This document shows positions 53,283-55,103 of a DNA stretch of 55,103 bases, one piece after another (position 1 is the stretch's first letter; the number at the start of each line of letters is the position of its first letter). This DNA comes from Pseudoduganella sp. Its GTDB lineage: Bacteria > Pseudomonadota > Gammaproteobacteria > Burkholderiales > Burkholderiaceae_D. The notes below the pieces were generated by a model. That model ran no database searches, was not told the origin of the DNA, and saw only the letters and a list, made by a program, of their open reading frames with translations. The translations under genes and the position numbers were made by a program. The stretch spans positions 1-55,103 of the forward strand of contig JAJTCO010000035.1 of NCBI GenBank assembly GCA_021323265.1, written 5' to 3'.

Positions 53283-53885
53283 TTAACCGATGGCCGAAGC
53301 CTTGAGCAGCTTGTAGATGTCCTTCTTCACCTTCGACGGATCGGCGTCTTTCGGGAAGCGCATCATCAGGTTGCCCAGCGGGTCGATCAGGAAGATGTGC
53401 TCTTCCACCTTGCCGCCCGGCTCCAGCGGCAGCCACTTGGCCACCACGTCGGCCGGCGCGCGCAGGAAGCGGGTGCCGTCGTTGACGCGCAGCATGAACG
53501 TTTCCAGCGGCTCGTTGTCGGTGATCAGCCAGACGCGCTCGATGCGCTCCGCTTCCTTGCCCTGCATGGTGCGCAGCTGGCGCATCATGAACAGCATGTC
53601 CTGGCATTTCTGGTCGCAGGCCGAGCCGCCCACCTTCACCATGATCCACTTGCCCCTGAACTCTTCCAGCGTCTGCGGCTTGCCGTCGACGCTGGTGCTG
53701 GCCATGGCCGGAATCGGATGCTGGCGCGGGTCGATCAGGTCGCCGTAGTTGGTGCGGCCTTCGGGCTTGATGAAGTAATAGGTGACATAGGACGCGATGA
53801 TCGGCGCAGCGCACACCAGCAGCACCGCAAACATGCTCCAGCGGCCGCGGCGGCGCTGGTTCTCGACTTGATTAGTGTTTTCCAC
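53283..53885 (-). CDS. Membrane-anchored Sco-like thioredoxin-fold protein
   Basis: A 200-residue protein with one N-terminal membrane helix (about residues 18-38) and a periplasmic thioredoxin-like domain. Cys90 and Cys94 form a CxxxC pair (SACDQKC) as in Sco proteins. The nearest His (His163 in EEHIFLIDP) is about three residues off the usual ligand position. It starts with GTG at 53885, overlapping the surf1 stop by 14 bp. Position in the oxidase assembly cluster suggests copper or thiol-redox work; exact role unknown. Confidence 0.8.
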   Translation of the reverse strand: MENTNQVENQRRRGRWSMFAVLLVCAAPIIASYVTYYFIKPEGRTNYGDLIDPRQHPIPAMASTSVDGKPQTLEEFRGKWIMVKVGGSACDQKCQDMLFMMRQLRTMQGKEAERIERVWLITDNEPLETFMLRVNDGTRFLRAPADVVAKWLPLEPGGKVEEHIFLIDPLGNLMMRFPKDADPSKVKKDIYKLLKASAIG

Positions 53886-54597
53886 TTTTTCTCAACCCAG
53901 TGAATACAAAGAAAAGTACTGCCATTGCCGCCAGTGCGTACCACTGGAAGGCATAACCCTTGTGCTTGTCGGCGCCCAGCGCCGGCGCCGGCCAGTCGCG
54001 CTGCAGCGCCGCGCCCGCGCCCTGCCCCGCGTCCGGCGTGGTCTGTTCCACCACGATGGGCTGGAAACGCCAGCCGGTGGCCGCCGCCACGGCAGCGGCG
54101 TCGGCATTTTGCACGATGGCGCCCGGCGCCAGCGGCGCCGCTTCACCCAGCTGCATGACGTGGCCCGGCGCCAGGCGCGCGATGCCATCCACCACCACCG
54201 TCCCGGCAGGCGTGGCGTAGGCCGGCAGCTTGCTGCGCTCGGCCATGTCGCGCGGCAGCCAGCCGCGTGCGACCAGCACGTGCATGTCGCTGCCGGCCAG
54301 GCGCAGCGGCATCAACAGGTAGAAACCGGGCTTGCCGTGATGCGGGCGGTTATCCAGGTAGACCGGCCAGCCGGCCACCCACTCGCCCTGCAGGCGCACG
54401 CGGCGCCATTCGACGTCGGCCGCCGCCACCGGCGCCGCGCCCAGCGGCAGCGCCGCGGCGGCATTGCCGGCGGCCAGCCTGGCTTCCAGCGCCAGCTTCT
54501 GCGCGGCGCGGCCATCCTGCCAGCGCCCGGCGGCGATGCCGATGGCTACCAGCACCAGGGTCGCCAGGAAGGGGATCAGCCGAAAGCGGAATGCCAT
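53872..54597 (-). CDS. SURF1 family cytochrome oxidase assembly protein
   Basis: A 241-residue protein with the SURF1 topology: helices near residues 8-25 and 212-235 flanking a periplasmic domain with GRWQDGRAAQK, YLDNRPHHGKPGFYLL, VARGWLPRD and YAFQWYALA. SURF1 helps insert heme A into subunit I. It is first of the surf1/Sco-like/ctaA/ctaB/sco run and divergent from the DUF2909 gene. Confidence 0.94.
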   Translation of the reverse strand: MAFRFRLIPFLATLVLVAIGIAAGRWQDGRAAQKLALEARLAAGNAAAALPLGAAPVAAADVEWRRVRLQGEWVAGWPVYLDNRPHHGKPGFYLLMPLRLAGSDMHVLVARGWLPRDMAERSKLPAYATPAGTVVVDGIARLAPGHVMQLGEAAPLAPGAIVQNADAAAVAAATGWRFQPIVVEQTTPDAGQGAGAALQRDWPAPALGADKHKGYAFQWYALAAMAVLFFVFTGLRKSGKH

Positions 54598-54637
54598 ACA
54601 ATGAGACCTTATCTTCCTTAGTTCCTACTTAATTACC

Positions 54638-54838
54638 ATGAAATACTTTGTCGCCGCAGCCTTCGTGCTGATCATCGGCAGCCTGGCGTCGGCCTTCGTC
54701 AGTCTGATGCGCAGCAAGTCGGCCGACCCGAAAATGGTGCGCGCCTTCGCGCTGCGCGTGGGCTTCTCGATCGCCCTGTTCGTCACCATCCTGGTGCTGG
54801 CCAAGCTGGGCTACATCAAGCCCACCGGCATCCGCTAG
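54638..54838 (+). CDS. DUF2909 family twin-transmembrane protein
   Basis: A 66-residue protein with two membrane helices (about 3-23 and 43-62) joined by a short basic loop (RSKSADPKMVRAFALR). DUF2909 proteins are found in oxidase gene clusters of Burkholderiales; the function is unknown. It is transcribed opposite to its neighbours, 40 bp from the surf1 start, and ends at a bidirectional terminator. Confidence 0.85.
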   Translation: MKYFVAAAFVLIIGSLASAFVSLMRSKSADPKMVRAFALRVGFSIALFVTILVLAKLGYIKPTGIR

Positions 54839-54853
54839 GGCGCCGCAAAATAC

Positions 54854-54912
54854 AAAAAGCCGCATCCGCACAGAGCGCGCCCTAGGGCGCGTTCTGGCCG
54901 ATGCGGCTTTTT
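54854..54912. terminator. Bidirectional nested hairpin terminator
   Basis: An outer 13-bp stem AAAAAGCCGCATC / GATGCGGCTTTTT encloses a second palindrome CGCGCCCTAGGGCGCG. The A- and T-runs flank the stem on both sides, so it can end both the DUF2909 transcript and the subunit III transcript. Confidence 0.9.
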
Positions 54913-54937
54913 TATGCCGGTAAATTATACCCGCGTC

Positions 54938-55102
54938 TTACAGCCAGTACACGACGACGTACAGACCCAGCCAGACCACGTCGACGAAGTGCCAGTACCA
55001 GGCCGCGCCTTCGAAGGCGAAGTGGTGCTCGGCGCTCATGTCGCCGCGGATCAGGCGGTACAGCACGACCGACAGCATGATCGCGCCCATGGTCACGTGG
55101 AA
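54938..55102 (-). CDS. ctaE: Cytochrome c oxidase subunit III, C-terminal end (5' part outside window)
   Basis: The last 54 codons and stop of a heme-copper oxidase subunit III gene. The conserved C-terminus [20 protein letters not shown] followed by GLYVVVYWL identifies it firmly. The remainder, and presumably the other structural subunits, lie beyond the right edge, upstream in its transcription direction. Confidence 0.95.
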   Translation of the reverse strand, partial: FHVTMGAIMLSVVLYRLIRGDMSAEHHFAFEGAAWYWHFVDVVWLGLYVVVYWL

Positions 55103-55103
55103 G

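Noticed and set aside
1..55103. CRISPR arrays, prophage, insertion sequences, toxin-antitoxin pairs
   Set aside because: No regularly spaced repeats, transposases, integrases or paired small toxin genes were seen anywhere in the window.

Overview
The window is GC-rich DNA from a betaproteobacterium, most likely an Oxalobacteraceae member (Massilia/Duganella/Janthinobacterium-like). This is inferred from the order of the division cluster, the porin type, a PEP-CTERM protein with a sigma-54 promoter, a CIRCE site in front of rpoH, and a cox/cta assembly cluster of the Burkholderiales type. No CRISPR array, tRNA, rRNA, insertion sequence or prophage was seen.

Layout. 1-15420 (minus strand) is the dcw cluster: mraZ, rsmH, ftsL, ftsI, murE, murF, mraY, murD, ftsW, murG, murC, ddlB, ftsQ and the start of ftsA. 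Most genes overlap or abut, and one visible promoter carries a four-copy MraZ box array. 15.7-22.9 kb holds an M9 collagenase, a PAS-AraC regulator coupled to glpK, rnpB, a ThDP enzyme and a small secreted protein. 22.9-25.3 kb holds a porin and a MerR/B12-binding regulator. 25.3-29.2 kb holds ftsY-ftsE-ftsX and rpoH. 29.2-34.4 kb holds a PEP-CTERM protein, a lipoprotein, gamma-glutamyltransferase, and an ABM monooxygenase/P450/ArsR module. 34.4-38.1 kb is a translationally coupled operon of signal peptidase I, an ABC ATPase and an ABC permease fused to a CPBP intramembrane protease. 38.2-40.0 kb holds AIM24-like and DUF475 genes; 40.0-41.6 kb an NhaR-like LysR gene and a TetR gene. 41.7-48.2 kb is a YbhGFSR-type efflux operon with its own outer-membrane factor. 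48.2-50.6 kb holds a CNNM/CorC protein and an AI-2E family permease. 50.7-55.1 kb is the cytochrome c oxidase assembly set (sco, ctaB, ctaA, a Sco-like protein, surf1, DUF2909) and the 3' end of the subunit III gene.

Main anomalies. Three normally essential loci, murC, murE and rnpB, each carry an internal deletion. murC and murE are also frameshifted, and the murE shift creates an artificial MurE-MurF reading frame. A fourth gene, rsmH, has a patch of about 240 bp with clearly lower GC and different codon use. Together these make local assembly or consensus error the first hypothesis, with real decay (and intact copies elsewhere) as the alternative. The most interesting functional unit is the lepB/ABC/permease-CPBP operon, which has the parts of a peptide processing and export system but no visible substrate gene. 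A P450 with a charge-swapped ExxR motif and a CarH-like regulator lacking the upper-ligand histidine also deserve a second look.
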